Positions 36,590 through 45,733 of a DNA stretch of 47,799 nt are shown in pieces (positions within the stretch are counted from its first letter, which is position 1; every line of letters starts with the position of its first letter). This stretch comes from Phenylobacterium sp. GTDB taxonomy: Bacteria > Pseudomonadota > Alphaproteobacteria > Caulobacterales > Caulobacteraceae. Made by a program: the position numbers and the translations under genes. Below the pieces are notes generated by a model. It had not been told where the DNA came from. It made no database searches and was given only the letters and a program-made list of their open reading frames with translations. The DNA lies in the NCBI RefSeq assembly GCF_030697925.1, contig NZ_JAUYOJ010000108.1, forward strand, positions 1-47,799, in the 5' to 3' direction.

Positions 36590-38497
36590 ATGACCGACCA
36601 GCCTCGCAAGACCGGCACGGCCCACCACGCGACTTTTCATGCGCGCGTGGCCGGCGTGGCCCTGATCACCACAGTGGTGGTGCTGGTCGCCGCCTGCCTG
36701 ACCTTCATGCTGCAACAGTGGGCCGTGGCCCGCGAGCAGACCCATCAGAGCCATGTGGCGCTGTCGGAGATCACCGCCAGCGCGGCCGGACAGGCGCTCT
36801 TGGAACGGGATACGGCCGCCGCCACGGCCTCCATCTCCGCCCTCGCCAAGGCCGATCGAGTGATCGGCGCCCAGCTGCTCGACAGCCAGGGGCGGAAGGT
36901 GGCGGCCTATGCCCGCGCCGGGGGCACCGACGCCCTGGAGACTGAAATTCTCCGCACGCCGGTCCGCGCCGGCGGCGCCCAGGTCGGGGAACTGGTGATG
37001 ACGGCGGAGACGCCGCGCCTCACCGCCCTGCTCCCGCAATTCGTCGCCCTGACCGGCGCGCTGTTCTTCGGCGGCGTCGGCGTGGCGCTGTTCCTGGCGC
37101 GCGGACTCGCCTCACGCGTGATCGCGCCGGTCCAGAAACTGTCGGAAGCCATGCACGAGGTCGCCGGAAGCGGCAGCTTCGCGCCCGTCGAGGTTGCGGC
37201 GGACGACGCCCTGTTCCGCAGCCTGACCGACAGCTTCAACCACCTTTTGGCGAAACTGGACGAGCGCGAGCAATCGCTGCAGCGCACCCTGCGCGAGCTG
37301 GTGGAGGCCCGCGACGCCGCCAACGCCGCCAATGTGCTGAAGTCCCAGTTCCTGGCCAATATGAGCCACGAGATTCGCACGCCGCTGAACGGCGTCCTGG
37401 CCATGGCCGAGGTCATGTCCATGGGCGACCTGACCCAGGTGCAGCGCGAGCGCCTGGATGTGATCCGCCAGTCAGGCGGCCTGCTGTTGGCCGTGCTGAA
37501 CGACGTGCTGGACCTGTCCAAGATCGAGGCCGGCAAGCTCACCCTGCTGGTCGATGACTTCGACCTGGAGGCGGCGGTCGCGCCAACCCGCGAGAGCTTC
37601 GCCGTGGTCGCGGAGCGCAAGGGGCTGTCGTTCAAGGTCGAGGTTGCCGAGGAGGCCCGCGGCGCCTGGCGCGGCGACGCCGACCGCATTCGCCAGGTGG
37701 TGGGCAACCTGCTCTCCAACGCCGTGAAGTTCACCCTGCAGGGCGAGGTCAGCGCGACCTTCGACGTCGCCCCCGACAGCGGCGATCTACGCCTGACCAT
37801 CCGCGACACGGGCGTCGGCATCGCCGCCGAGAAGCAGGCGGCCCTGTTCGAGAAATTCACCCAGGCCGACAACTCGGCCACCCGCCGGTTCGGCGGCACG
37901 GGCCTGGGCCTGGCCATCTGCCGCGAGCTCACCCAGATGATGGGCGGGGTGATCTCGGTGGAGAGCCGCGAAGGCCAGGGTTCGGTCTTCACCGTCGAAC
38001 TGCCGCTCGAGCGCGGTGAGATGGCGGCCCCATCGACCGTCGTGGTCCAGGCCGCCGCCGAGGACGCCGACGAGGGCGCCCTGCGCCTGCTGGCCGCCGA
38101 GGACAACCCGACCAACCAGCAGGTGCTGGCCGCGGTCATGGGCTCGCTCGGCATCGAGATCGACATCGTCGCCGACGGCAAGCTGGCCTTCGAGGCCTGG
38201 CGCGACGGGGCCTACGACCTGATCCTCATGGATATCCAGATGCCGGTGATGGACGGCATCGACTCGGCCCGCGCCATCCGCGCCGCCGAGGCCGAGCACG
38301 GCCGCCCGCGCACACCCATCGTGGCGCTGACGGCCAACGCGCTGTCCCACCAGGTCGAGGAATATCTCGCCGCGGGCATGGACGGCCATGTGGCCAAGCC
38401 GATCGAGATTTCCAAACTGTACGACGCCATCAGCCGCGCGCTCAGCGAAGCGGCCACCGCCGGCGCGCCCCAGGCTTCGGCCACCGCCGCCGCTTAG
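36590..38497 (+). CDS. Hybrid sensor histidine kinase
   Basis: A membrane sensor of 635 residues. TM1 (about 20-41) and TM2 (about 148-170) bracket a periplasmic sensor of about 105 residues. A HAMP domain (about 172-225) and a coiled coil lead to HisKA, with H260 in FLANMSHEIRTPLNG. The HATPase domain has GNLLSNAVKFT, DTGVGI and GGTGLGLAIC. A C-terminal receiver (about 500-620) has acidic EDN and phospho-acceptor D548 in LILMDIQMPVMDG, plus the K of HVAKPI. The kinase thus passes phosphate to its own receiver and probably on to a histidine phosphotransfer protein encoded elsewhere. No response-regulator partner is adjacent. Two exported proteins follow it. Confidence 0.92.
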   Translation: MTDQPRKTGTAHHATFHARVAGVALITTVVVLVAACLTFMLQQWAVAREQTHQSHVALSEITASAAGQALLERDTAAATASISALAKADRVIGAQLLDSQGRKVAAYARAGGTDALETEILRTPVRAGGAQVGELVMTAETPRLTALLPQFVALTGALFFGGVGVALFLARGLASRVIAPVQKLSEAMHEVAGSGSFAPVEVAADDALFRSLTDSFNHLLAKLDEREQSLQRTLRELVEARDAANAANVLKSQFLANMSHEIRTPLNGVLAMAEVMSMGDLTQVQRERLDVIRQSGGLLLAVLNDVLDLSKIEAGKLTLLVDDFDLEAAVAPTRESFAVVAERKGLSFKVEVAEEARGAWRGDADRIRQVVGNLLSNAVKFTLQGEVSATFDVAPDSGDLRLTIRDTGVGIAAEKQAALFEKFTQADNSATRRFGGTGLGLAICRELTQMMGGVISVESREGQGSVFTVELPLERGEMAAPSTVVVQAAAEDADEGALRLLAAEDNPTNQQVLAAVMGSLGIEIDIVADGKLAFEAWRDGAYDLILMDIQMPVMDGIDSARAIRAAEAEHGRPRTPIVALTANALSHQVEEYLAAGMDGHVAKPIEISKLYDAISRALSEAATAGAPQASATAAA

Positions 38498-38602
38498 CTG
38501 AACCTCAGACAACGACCGCCTCAGGTCCGTTTCACGTCCGATGGGGTCTTCTAGGGCTCAACGTCGCCTCACCCGGCGGCGTCGACGTCCAAGGAGGACC
38601 CA

Positions 38603-39007
38603 ATGAAGAAGATTCTGCTCTCGCTGACAGCCGCCGCCGCCTTGACCGCCGCCGCTGTCCCCGCCGCCGCCCAGAACTATGACGGCTATCGCACGTATGA
38701 GCGCAGCTACGACCGATACGACCACGGCGACCGCTACGACCGCGGGGATCGCCATGATCGCAGTGACCGTGCCGATCGCCTGAAATGGCGCATCGAGCGG
38801 GCCTTCCAACGTGGCGACCTCGGCCGCCAGGAGGCCGCCCGTCTGAAGGGCTATGTCGGCGCCGTCGAGAACCTGGCCGACCGCTATCGCCGCGACGGCT
38901 ACACCGCCGCCGAACGCCACGCGATCGATCGGCGCTACGCCTCGGTCGAGCGCCGCCTGCGTTATGAGAGCCGCGACTACGGCTACGGCTACGGCGAGCG
39001 CCGCTAA
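38603..39007 (+). CDS. Exported Arg/Tyr-rich protein, single repeat-domain copy
   Basis: A 134-residue protein with a signal peptide (residues 1 to about 24, cut near AAAQ-NY). A low-complexity part rich in DRYD and DRHDR (about 28-55) precedes one copy of a helical domain: RIERAFQRGDLGRQEAARLKG, LADRYRRDGYTAAERHAIDRR (parts), then RLRYESRD and the C-terminal YGYGYGERR. Similar copies occur twice in the next gene, which ends in the same nine residues. AAGGAGGA lies 5-6 bases before the ATG. The location should be the periplasm or outside. Function unknown; it lies between two hybrid kinases. Confidence 0.78.
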   Translation: MKKILLSLTAAAALTAAAVPAAAQNYDGYRTYERSYDRYDHGDRYDRGDRHDRSDRADRLKWRIERAFQRGDLGRQEAARLKGYVGAVENLADRYRRDGYTAAERHAIDRRYASVERRLRYESRDYGYGYGERR

Positions 39008-39102
39008 GCGGCCCGGCCGCAGCTGAACCAATCATCCTCTGGCTCGTTCCCATCGCCATGCGGGCAAGGGGCGACGCCAGAGGGACGGCTTAGGAGATCG
39101 CC

Positions 39103-39744
39103 ATGAACAAGACCCTCACCCTATTCGCCGCCGCCGCCGCTTCGGTGCTCGCCTTGTCGGCCGGGACGGCCTCGGCCCAGGCCTGGACCTCGATCAACGA
39201 ACGCCAGGCCACCCTCGACGCCCGGATCGACGCCGGTGTCCGCTCGGGCGACCTGACCCGCAGCGAGGCCGTCGAGCTGCGCGGGGCGTTCAACGACGTC
39301 GCTCGCCTGGAGGCCCGCTACCGTGTTGACGGCCTGTCGGCCTGGGAACGCACCGACCTGGATCGACGCTTCGACGCCCTGTCGGACCGCATCCGCTACG
39401 ATCGCAACGACGATCAGACGCGCAACGACCGCGGCGACCGCTGGGGCGACTGGCGCAATCGCGAGGGCGGCTGGATGAACATCAACCAGCGCCAGGCGCA
39501 GCTCGACCGTCGGATCGACCAGGGGATGCGCAGCGGCAAGATCACCCGCCGCGAGGCCTATCGCCTGCGCAACGAGTTCCAGGCCATCGTGCGGCTCGAG
39601 AGCCGATATCGCGTCAACGGCCTGTCGACCTGGGAACGGGCCGACCTGGATCGCCGCTTCGACACCCTGGCGGCGCGAATCCGTTGGGAGCGGCGCGACG
39701 GCGACCGCGACCGCTACGGCTACGGCTACGGCGAACGTCGCTAG
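39103..39744 (+). CDS. Exported protein with two copies of the same repeat domain
   Basis: A 213-residue protein with a signal peptide (residues 1 to about 26, ending ASAQA). Two copies of a helical domain follow: residues about 29-100 (RQATLDARIDAGVRSGDLTR, then RYRVDGLSAWERTDLDRRFD) and about 125-200 (RQAQLDRRIDQGMRSGKITR, then RYRVNGLSTWERADLDRRFD). The C-terminus YGYGYGERR equals that of the preceding gene, which has one copy, so the pair arose by duplication. GGAG lies about 8 bases before the ATG. The repeated RIxxGxxxGxLTxxEAxxLR pattern is known from hypothetical proteins of alphaproteobacteria. Role unknown. Confidence 0.8.
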   Translation: MNKTLTLFAAAAASVLALSAGTASAQAWTSINERQATLDARIDAGVRSGDLTRSEAVELRGAFNDVARLEARYRVDGLSAWERTDLDRRFDALSDRIRYDRNDDQTRNDRGDRWGDWRNREGGWMNINQRQAQLDRRIDQGMRSGKITRREAYRLRNEFQAIVRLESRYRVNGLSTWERADLDRRFDTLAARIRWERRDGDRDRYGYGYGERR

Positions 39745-39885
39745 GCGACGCCTGTTGGTGATGGGGACCGAAGGGGGGACGGCTTTGCGGCCTTCCCCTT
39801 TTCGCGCCTGTTCGTAGAACGCGGGTTTACGCAGGGTTAGCAGGTGACACGCTATACGGCCTGACTCGACCGACGAAAGCCAGGT

Positions 39886-41574
39886 ATGAGCGCCGTTCGC
39901 ATCTCGTCCGACCTGATGGGGGTTCTGGCCGCAAGGCGGTCCCAGGCGCGCTTCCGCATCGGCGTGGCCGTGGCGATGCTGGCGGGTTTCGGCAGCACCG
40001 TCGGCTGGGCCTTCGCGTTCGGCTGGGTCGCCGTCTATATGGGCCTCCAGCTCGCCGAGCATCTGCTGCTCCACCGCCGCGACCTGTCGACGTTCTCGAG
40101 CCTGGTCCTGCTGTCGACCAACGCCATCGTCTTCGGAGCCTACGGCGCCATGGGACCCGTGATGGACGGTTCCTGGGGCTTGGCCTGCGGCGTCGTCCTG
40201 ATGTGCGGCGGCCTGCTCAACACCGCGCTGACCAGCCAGAAGTCACTGCAGGCCTTCGTGGCCAGCGCCTGGCCCTTCGCCTTCTACCTGGGCGCCATGC
40301 CCTTCGCGGCGCTCGCCGTGGGGGCCGAAGGTCACCACGCCGTGGCGCTCGCCATCTCCGCGGCGCTGATCGTCGGCTGCACGGTGATGATCTGGCGTTC
40401 GGCCGCCCGCGCCCTGATCGCCGAGGGCGAGGCCCGCGCAAGGGCCGAGGCCGCCGACGCCGCCAAATCCGCCTTCGTCGCCATGGTCAGCCACGAGCTG
40501 CGCACCCCAATCAGCGCCATCCTGGCCGGCGCCGTCGAGGCGGGCCGGGCCGAGGCCGCCGGCGCCCGGGCCTCCAATCTGGAGCTGATCGAATCCTCGG
40601 CGCGGATGATGCGGACCCTGCTGGACGACCTGCTCGACCTCTCCAAGATCGAGGCCGGCAAGATGGGGGTGGAGGTCACGCCCTTCGACCTGCGCCGCCT
40701 GATGCTGGAAACCGTCCGTTTCTGGGCGCCCGAGGCCCGCCGCCGCAACCTGCGCTTCCGCGTCGAGGGCGCGCGCCGGGTCCCGACCTGGGTCGAGGGC
40801 GACCCGACCCGCGTGCGCCAGGTGCTCAACAACCTGTTCTCCAACGCCCTGAAGTTCACCGACTCTGGTTCCGTCACCCTGAAGTTCGCCGCGAGCCCGG
40901 ACGGCCAGGCGACCCTGTCGGTGATCGACACGGGCCCGGGCATGGACGCCGCGCAGGTCGGCCGCCTGTTCACCCCTTACGGCCAGGCCAGCGACAGCGT
41001 CGCGCGCACCCATGGCGGAACCGGCCTCGGCCTCAATATCAGCCGCGAACTGGCCCGCCTGATGGGCGGCGACCTGTCGGTGGAGAGCGCTCCGGGCCAG
41101 GGCGCGGCCTTCCATCTCAAGGTGAGCCTGCCGGCTGCGGCGGCGGTGTCCGCGGTGGACGCGACTCAGGACCGCCAGGGCCTGCGCCTGCTGATCGTCG
41201 ACGACCATGAGGTCAACCGCCGGGCCTTCACCCTGATCTTGCAGGCCGCCTGCGACGAGCTCGCCGTGGCCCATGACGGGGTCGAGGCCCTCGAACGGCT
41301 CGCGACCCAACGCTTCGACCTGGTGTTGATGGACCTCAACATGCCCCGCATGGGCGGCATGGAGGCGGTGCGGCGCCTGCGCGCGGAGCCGGGCCCCAAC
41401 CAGGCCACGCCGGTCATCGCGCTCACGGCGTCAGTAGCGCCCAAGGAGATGGCCGTCTGCAAGGCTGCGGGGATGAGCGGCTTTGTGATGAAGCCGGTGG
41501 AGGCTAAGGAGCTGTTCGCGGCGATCGAGCAGGTTCTGAGCGAGGCGCGCGCGACCGTCGCCCAGACCGCCTGA
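39886..41574 (+). CDS. Hybrid sensor histidine kinase with polytopic N-terminus
   Basis: A 562-residue kinase. The N-terminal 175 residues contain about six hydrophobic segments in three close pairs (VAVAMLAGFGSTVGWAFAFG, LSTFSSLVLLSTNAIVFGAYG, FAFYLGAMPFAALAVG, in part) and no large periplasmic domain. HisKA follows, with H203 in AFVAMVSHELRTP, then the HATPase motifs LNNLFSNALKFT, DTGPGM and GGTGLGLNIS. The receiver (about 430-550) has IVDDHEVN and D483 in LVLMDLNMPRMGG. It resembles Caulobacter orphan hybrid kinases that feed phosphorelays. No cognate regulator is adjacent. The signal may be sensed in the membrane. Confidence 0.92.
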   Translation: MSAVRISSDLMGVLAARRSQARFRIGVAVAMLAGFGSTVGWAFAFGWVAVYMGLQLAEHLLLHRRDLSTFSSLVLLSTNAIVFGAYGAMGPVMDGSWGLACGVVLMCGGLLNTALTSQKSLQAFVASAWPFAFYLGAMPFAALAVGAEGHHAVALAISAALIVGCTVMIWRSAARALIAEGEARARAEAADAAKSAFVAMVSHELRTPISAILAGAVEAGRAEAAGARASNLELIESSARMMRTLLDDLLDLSKIEAGKMGVEVTPFDLRRLMLETVRFWAPEARRRNLRFRVEGARRVPTWVEGDPTRVRQVLNNLFSNALKFTDSGSVTLKFAASPDGQATLSVIDTGPGMDAAQVGRLFTPYGQASDSVARTHGGTGLGLNISRELARLMGGDLSVESAPGQGAAFHLKVSLPAAAAVSAVDATQDRQGLRLLIVDDHEVNRRAFTLILQAACDELAVAHDGVEALERLATQRFDLVLMDLNMPRMGGMEAVRRLRAEPGPNQATPVIALTASVAPKEMAVCKAAGMSGFVMKPVEAKELFAAIEQVLSEARATVAQTA

Positions 41575-41596
41575 AACCCGACCGCTAGAGGATTCC

Positions 41597-42040
41597 ATGC
41601 CCCACGAGACCCGCACCGCCGACGGCTTCGTCGTGAGCGATGAGGCCGCGCGCTTCGACCGCGATCGCGCTCATGGCTGGATCGCCGGCGAGAGCTACTG
41701 GGCGTCTGGCATCCCGCGGGCCCTGTTCGACAAGGCGTTGGACAACAGCCTGGTGGTCGGCGCCTACGCCCCGGACGGAACCATGGCCGGCATGGCCCGG
41801 GTGGTCACCGACCGGGCCACCTTCGGCTGGGTTTGCGACGTCTTCGTGGGAGAGTCCTATCGTGGCGCGAGCCTGGGCAAGGCGATGATGGCCTATCTGA
41901 AGGACCATCCGGACATGCAGGGCTTCCGCCGCCTGCACCTGGCCACCCGCGACGCGCACGGCCTCTACGCCCAGTTCGGCTTCGTCCCGCTCACCAAGCC
42001 AGACAACTGGATGGAGATCCGCGGCGGCGGCTACCTCTAG
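41597..42040 (+). CDS. GNAT-family N-acetyltransferase
   Basis: A 147-residue acetyl-CoA-dependent transferase. The core is present: VVGAYAPDGTMAGMARVVTD, WVCDVFVGESYRGASLGKAMM with the Q/RxxGxG/A-like acetyl-CoA loop (YRGASLG), and LYAQFGFVPL near the end. It probably acetylates a small amine or a protein terminus, but the substrate is not evident. It starts 22 bp after the hybrid kinase stop and could be in the same transcript. A dispersed repeat begins 9 bp after its stop. Confidence 0.87.
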   Translation: MPHETRTADGFVVSDEAARFDRDRAHGWIAGESYWASGIPRALFDKALDNSLVVGAYAPDGTMAGMARVVTDRATFGWVCDVFVGESYRGASLGKAMMAYLKDHPDMQGFRRLHLATRDAHGLYAQFGFVPLTKPDNWMEIRGGGYL

Positions 42041-42048
42041 ACCCCGGC

Positions 42049-42183
42049 TGTCATCCCGGAAGTCAGGAAGCTGCTATCCGGGACCCATGAACGCCTGATC
42101 CTTCTGGAGGTGGCTACGCCTCGCCACATTCCGTCAAATCGGCGCGTATAGGTCCTGGTCTTGCTTCGCAAACCGGGATGACA
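42049..42183. repeat. 135-bp dispersed repeat with TGTCATCCCGG inverted ends
   Basis: TGTCATCCCGG (42049-42059) and CCGGGATGACA (42173-42183) are perfect 11-bp inverted ends. Inside lie ATCCGGGACCCATGAACGCC and TTGCTTCGCAA. It fills the gap between the GNAT gene and the convergent nucleotidyltransferase-like gene. Elements with these ends occur between genes in many alphaproteobacterial genomes (from memory); they encode nothing and may be non-autonomous mobile elements. Confidence 0.75.
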
Positions 42184-42190
42184 CTTCGAG

Positions 42191-42756
42191 CTAGGCCTCG
42201 ATCGCCAATTCCGGCCAACGGGCCTGGGCCGCCTGCGCGGTGCGCAGGAAGCCATTGGTCTTGCGGGTCGGGTTGGGCCGCAGGCGCAGGGCGAAGATGT
42301 CCTCGAGGCCGAACGGCGCGACGATGGTCATTCGCCCGTCCTGTTCCAACCGGGCCCCCACCGCGAAGGTCGCGCTGGTGAACCGTCCGAGGGCTTCGGC
42401 GCTGGAGCCGAGCGGGGCGTAGGGCTCGCCGAACTTGCCCTCGAACCACAGGTGGACGCGGGCCTGGTTGCGCACCTCGACCATCGCGCGCAGCGGCGGT
42501 TCGAAGGCCCGCGCCACCCGCTTGATGACCCCGTCCTCGGCCTCATAGCTGACGTCCGGATCGAAATAGCCGAGGTCGTAGTCCTTGATCCCATAGTCGG
42601 GGTCACGGCCGGTCAGGTGGTTGAGCGCCCGCTGGTAGATGGCGCCGGAGAACAGCAGCCAGTCCGGGAGGTCCAGCTCGCGGGCGGTCTCCATCACCTG
42701 CATCAGGCTCGGCGCGGCGCGCAGGATGGCCTCCAGCCGCGCGGTCAGGTCGTGGC

Positions 42757-42760
<4 letters not shown>
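42191..42760 (-). CDS. Nucleotidyltransferase-family protein (DUF925-like)
   Basis: A 189-residue protein resembling the small uncharacterised nucleotidyltransferase-like family PF06042. Landmarks are DLPDWLLFSGAIYQRALNHLTG (about 28-49, in part), the acidic segment GIKDYDLGYFDPDVSYEAED, the motif VRNQARVHLWFEGKFG, and FGLEDIFALRLRPNP near the C-terminus. The DYD pair could bind metal, as in true nucleotidyltransferases, but members have no proven activity. The start overlaps the thiD stop by 4 bp, so they are coupled. A link to thiamine metabolism is only suggested by position. Confidence 0.78.
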
Positions 42761-43563
<803 letters not shown>

Positions 43564-43637
43564 GCCCAGCACCTAGCGTGGCCGGAGGCGAATTGCATCG
43601 GGATATGCGCCCTCATCCACACTCGAAAGTATATGCG

Positions 43638-43666
43638 TTGACAGTTATATTTCTCACATAGAATAT
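43638..43666 (+). promoter_or_regulatory. Predicted promoter of the second arsR module
   Basis: A perfect TTGACA -35 (43638-43643) is followed by GAATAT (43661-43666) after 17 bp; TAGAAT, two bases earlier, is another possible -10. The segment between is AT-rich, with ATATT and AATAT forming a short inverted repeat (43647-43666), a candidate operator. The ATG is at 43673, so the leader is very short or absent, as in the first arsR module. Confidence 0.5.
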
Positions 43667-43672
43667 GAAGAC

Positions 43673-43975
43673 ATGACCCCGTTCGAAGCCCTGGCCGAAC
43701 CCAACCGCCGTCGCCTGCTCGACTTGCTGCGGGCCGGCGAGCGTCCGGCGGGGGAGCTGGTGGCGGCCATGGATCTCAGCCAGCCGGGGGTCTCCAAGCA
43801 CCTGAAGGCCCTGCGCGAGGCGGGCCTGGTCAGCGTCCGGGCCGACGGCCAGCAACGCATCTACCGGCTGGAGGCGAGGAAGCTCGCCGACCTCGACCTG
43901 TGGCTGAAACCCTACCGCCATTTCTGGGCCGACCACCTCGACGCCCTTGAGGCGCATCTGGAGCGCGACCAATGA
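43673..43975 (+). CDS. ArsR/SmtB-family winged-helix regulator
   Basis: A 100-residue repressor of the same subgroup as the gene at 299-613. It has ALAEPNRRRLLDLLRAGERPAGEL at the N-terminus (parts), the recognition helix around LSQPGVSKHLKALREAGL (about 40-57), and the wing VRADGQQRIYRLEARKL. No metal-binding cysteine pair is visible. It overlaps the first of two tandem AHSA1 proteins by 4 bp, so the three are one operon, probably repressed by its own product. Inducer unknown. Confidence 0.9.
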   Translation: MTPFEALAEPNRRRLLDLLRAGERPAGELVAAMDLSQPGVSKHLKALREAGLVSVRADGQQRIYRLEARKLADLDLWLKPYRHFWADHLDALEAHLERDQ

Positions 43976-44478
43976 GCCAAGATCGTCTGGGGACCGTGTC
44001 GCGCACCGGCGACACCTTCGAGCTCGTGTTCGAGCGACGGATCGCCAAGCCGGTCGAGAAGGTCTGGGCGGCGATCACCGTGCCCGAACGGATCGCCGAC
44101 TGGTTCGCCATTGTCGAGATCGACCTCCGGCTGGGCGGGCATTACCGGCTGCGGTTCTCGCCGGAGGAGACCCCTACGGAAGGCGTGATCGTCGAATACG
44201 AGCCCCTTCGCCGACTGGCCCACACCTGGCCCGATCCCGGCCATGCCGACGCCATCGTCCGCTACGAGCTGGAGCCGGACGGCGACGGATGCCGGCTGCG
44301 GTTCAGCCAGAACGGGCTGCCGGCCAAGTATGTGGAGAGCATCGCCGGCTGGCATGTGTTCCTGGATGCGATCCCCGGCGCGATCGACGGCGTCCGTTTC
44401 GTCTGGAGCATGGAGCAGGAGAAAGCGGTCCTGCAGCTCTACAAGGCGCGGCTCGCAGCCGTGGGGGTGAGCGTATGA
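43972..44478 (+). CDS. SRPBCC/AHSA1-domain protein, first tandem copy
   Basis: A 168-residue helix-grip protein. It has FERRIAKPVEKVWAAITVPERIADWF (about 19-44, in parts), LRLGGHYRLRF, EYEPLRRLAHTWPDP, and a C-terminal helix with AGWHVFLDAIPGAI. It is closely similar to the following gene through most of its length, so the pair is a recent tandem duplication. It starts inside the arsR stop (ATGA) and overlaps its partner by 4 bp. Ligand unknown. The ArsR pairing suggests response to a small organic molecule. Confidence 0.86.
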   Translation: MSQDRLGTVSRTGDTFELVFERRIAKPVEKVWAAITVPERIADWFAIVEIDLRLGGHYRLRFSPEETPTEGVIVEYEPLRRLAHTWPDPGHADAIVRYELEPDGDGCRLRFSQNGLPAKYVESIAGWHVFLDAIPGAIDGVRFVWSMEQEKAVLQLYKARLAAVGVSV

Positions 44479-44969
44479 CCACGCGCGACGCGCTGGGGAT
44501 CGTGACCCGCTCCGGCGACACCTACGAGGTGACCTTCGAGCGGCGGATCGGCAAACCGATCGCGAAGGTCTGGGCGGCGGTCACCGTGCCGGAGCGGATC
44601 GCCGACTGGCTGGCCGAGGCCGAGGTGGACCTGCGGGTCGGCGGCCACTATCGGCTGCGCTTCCCGGGCGGCTACGGGATGGACGGGGTCATCACGGCCC
44701 TGCAGCCGCCCCAGCTGCTGGAATACACCTGGCCCGACCCCGAGCATCCGAACTCGGTGGTGCGCGTCAGCTTGGAGGCCGACGGCGAGGGCTGCCGCCT
44801 GACCCTGGTCCAGACCGCCCTCTCCCGGAAGGTGGCCCGCGGGGTGGTCGGCGGCTGGCACACCCATCTGGAGGGCCTGCCGGGCGCGGCGGGTGGCGTT
44901 CGCACGGCCTGGACCCAGGTCCGCGAGGACGAACTCCTGGAACTCTACAAGGACCGGCTTCCCGTCTGA
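44475..44969 (+). CDS. SRPBCC/AHSA1-domain protein, second tandem copy
   Basis: A 164-residue paralogue of the preceding gene: FERRIGKPIAKVWAAVTVPE, LRVGGHYRLRFPGG, LEYTWPDPEHPNSVVRVSLE and a final helix region [16 protein letters not shown]. The ligand pocket side chains differ from the first copy in several places (for example DWLAEAEVD against DWFAIVEID), so the two may bind different ligands or form a heterodimer. The ATG at 44475 overlaps the upstream stop as ATGA. It ends the arsR operon; an SDR gene follows after 23 bp and may be co-transcribed. Confidence 0.86.
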   Translation: MTTRDALGIVTRSGDTYEVTFERRIGKPIAKVWAAVTVPERIADWLAEAEVDLRVGGHYRLRFPGGYGMDGVITALQPPQLLEYTWPDPEHPNSVVRVSLEADGEGCRLTLVQTALSRKVARGVVGGWHTHLEGLPGAAGGVRTAWTQVREDELLELYKDRLPV

Positions 44970-44992
44970 CGCTGCCCTGCTAACCTCAGCCG

Positions 44993-45733
44993 ATGACAGA
45001 CAGGATCGCACTCGTCACCGGCGCGGGCTCGGGTATCGGACGCGCCGCGGCGCTGGGCCTGCTGGACGCCGGCTGGAAGGTGGTGCTGGCCGGACGCCGC
45101 GCCGAGCCGTTGCTGGCGACCGCGGCCCACGCCCCCGATCGCGCCCTGGTCGTCCCGACCGATGTCGCGGACGAGGGCCAGGTGCACGACCTGTTCGCGG
45201 CGATCGGCGTCGGCCACAAGCGCCTGGACCTGTTGTTCAACAACGCCGGCGCCTCGGCGGGCGGGCGGCTGGAGGATCTCTCACTCGAGGACTGGAAGCG
45301 GGTGGTCGACGTCAACCTGACCGGCGCCTTCCTGTGCACCCGGGCGGCGTTCCGGATGATGAAGGCCCAGACGCCGATGGGCGGGCGGATCATCAACAAC
45401 GGCTCGATCTCGGCCCACGTCCCGCGGCCCTATTCGGTGGCCTACACGACCACCAAGCACGCCATCACCGGGCTCACCCGATCGACCTCCCTGGACGGGC
45501 GGGCCTACGACATCGCCTGCGGCCAGATCGACATCGGCAACGCCGCCACCGAGATGACCAGTCGCATGGCCAAGGGCGTGCCCCAGGCCGACGGGACCTT
45601 CGCCCCCGAGCCGCTGATGGACGTGAAGGCCGTGGCCGACGCGGTGGTGTTCATGGCCAGCCTGCCGCTGGACGCCAATGTCCAGTTCATGACCGTGATG
45701 GCCACCAAGATGCCCTTCATCGGGCGCGGTTGA
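44993..45733 (+). CDS. Short-chain dehydrogenase/reductase
   Basis: A classical SDR of 246 residues. The nucleotide site is TGAGSGIG near residues 10-17, with AGRR after strand two. NNAG follows in [12 protein letters not shown]. The catalytic serine is in [10 protein letters not shown] and the Tyr/Lys pair in YTTTKHA. The residue after strand two is Arg-rich (AGRRAE), which suggests NADP(H) use. Its last 17 bp overlap the folP 3' end from the opposite strand. Substrate unknown; position after the arsR-AHSA1 operon suggests it may share its control. Confidence 0.9.
   Translation: MTDRIALVTGAGSGIGRAAALGLLDAGWKVVLAGRRAEPLLATAAHAPDRALVVPTDVADEGQVHDLFAAIGVGHKRLDLLFNNAGASAGGRLEDLSLEDWKRVVDVNLTGAFLCTRAAFRMMKAQTPMGGRIINNGSISAHVPRPYSVAYTTTKHAITGLTRSTSLDGRAYDIACGQIDIGNAATEMTSRMAKGVPQADGTFAPEPLMDVKAVADAVVFMASLPLDANVQFMTVMATKMPFIGRG

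Noticed and set aside
38500..38531. GAAC and CGTT boxes before the exported protein at 38603
   Set aside because: The spacing is 24 bp, outside the 16-17 bp of EcfG-type promoters.
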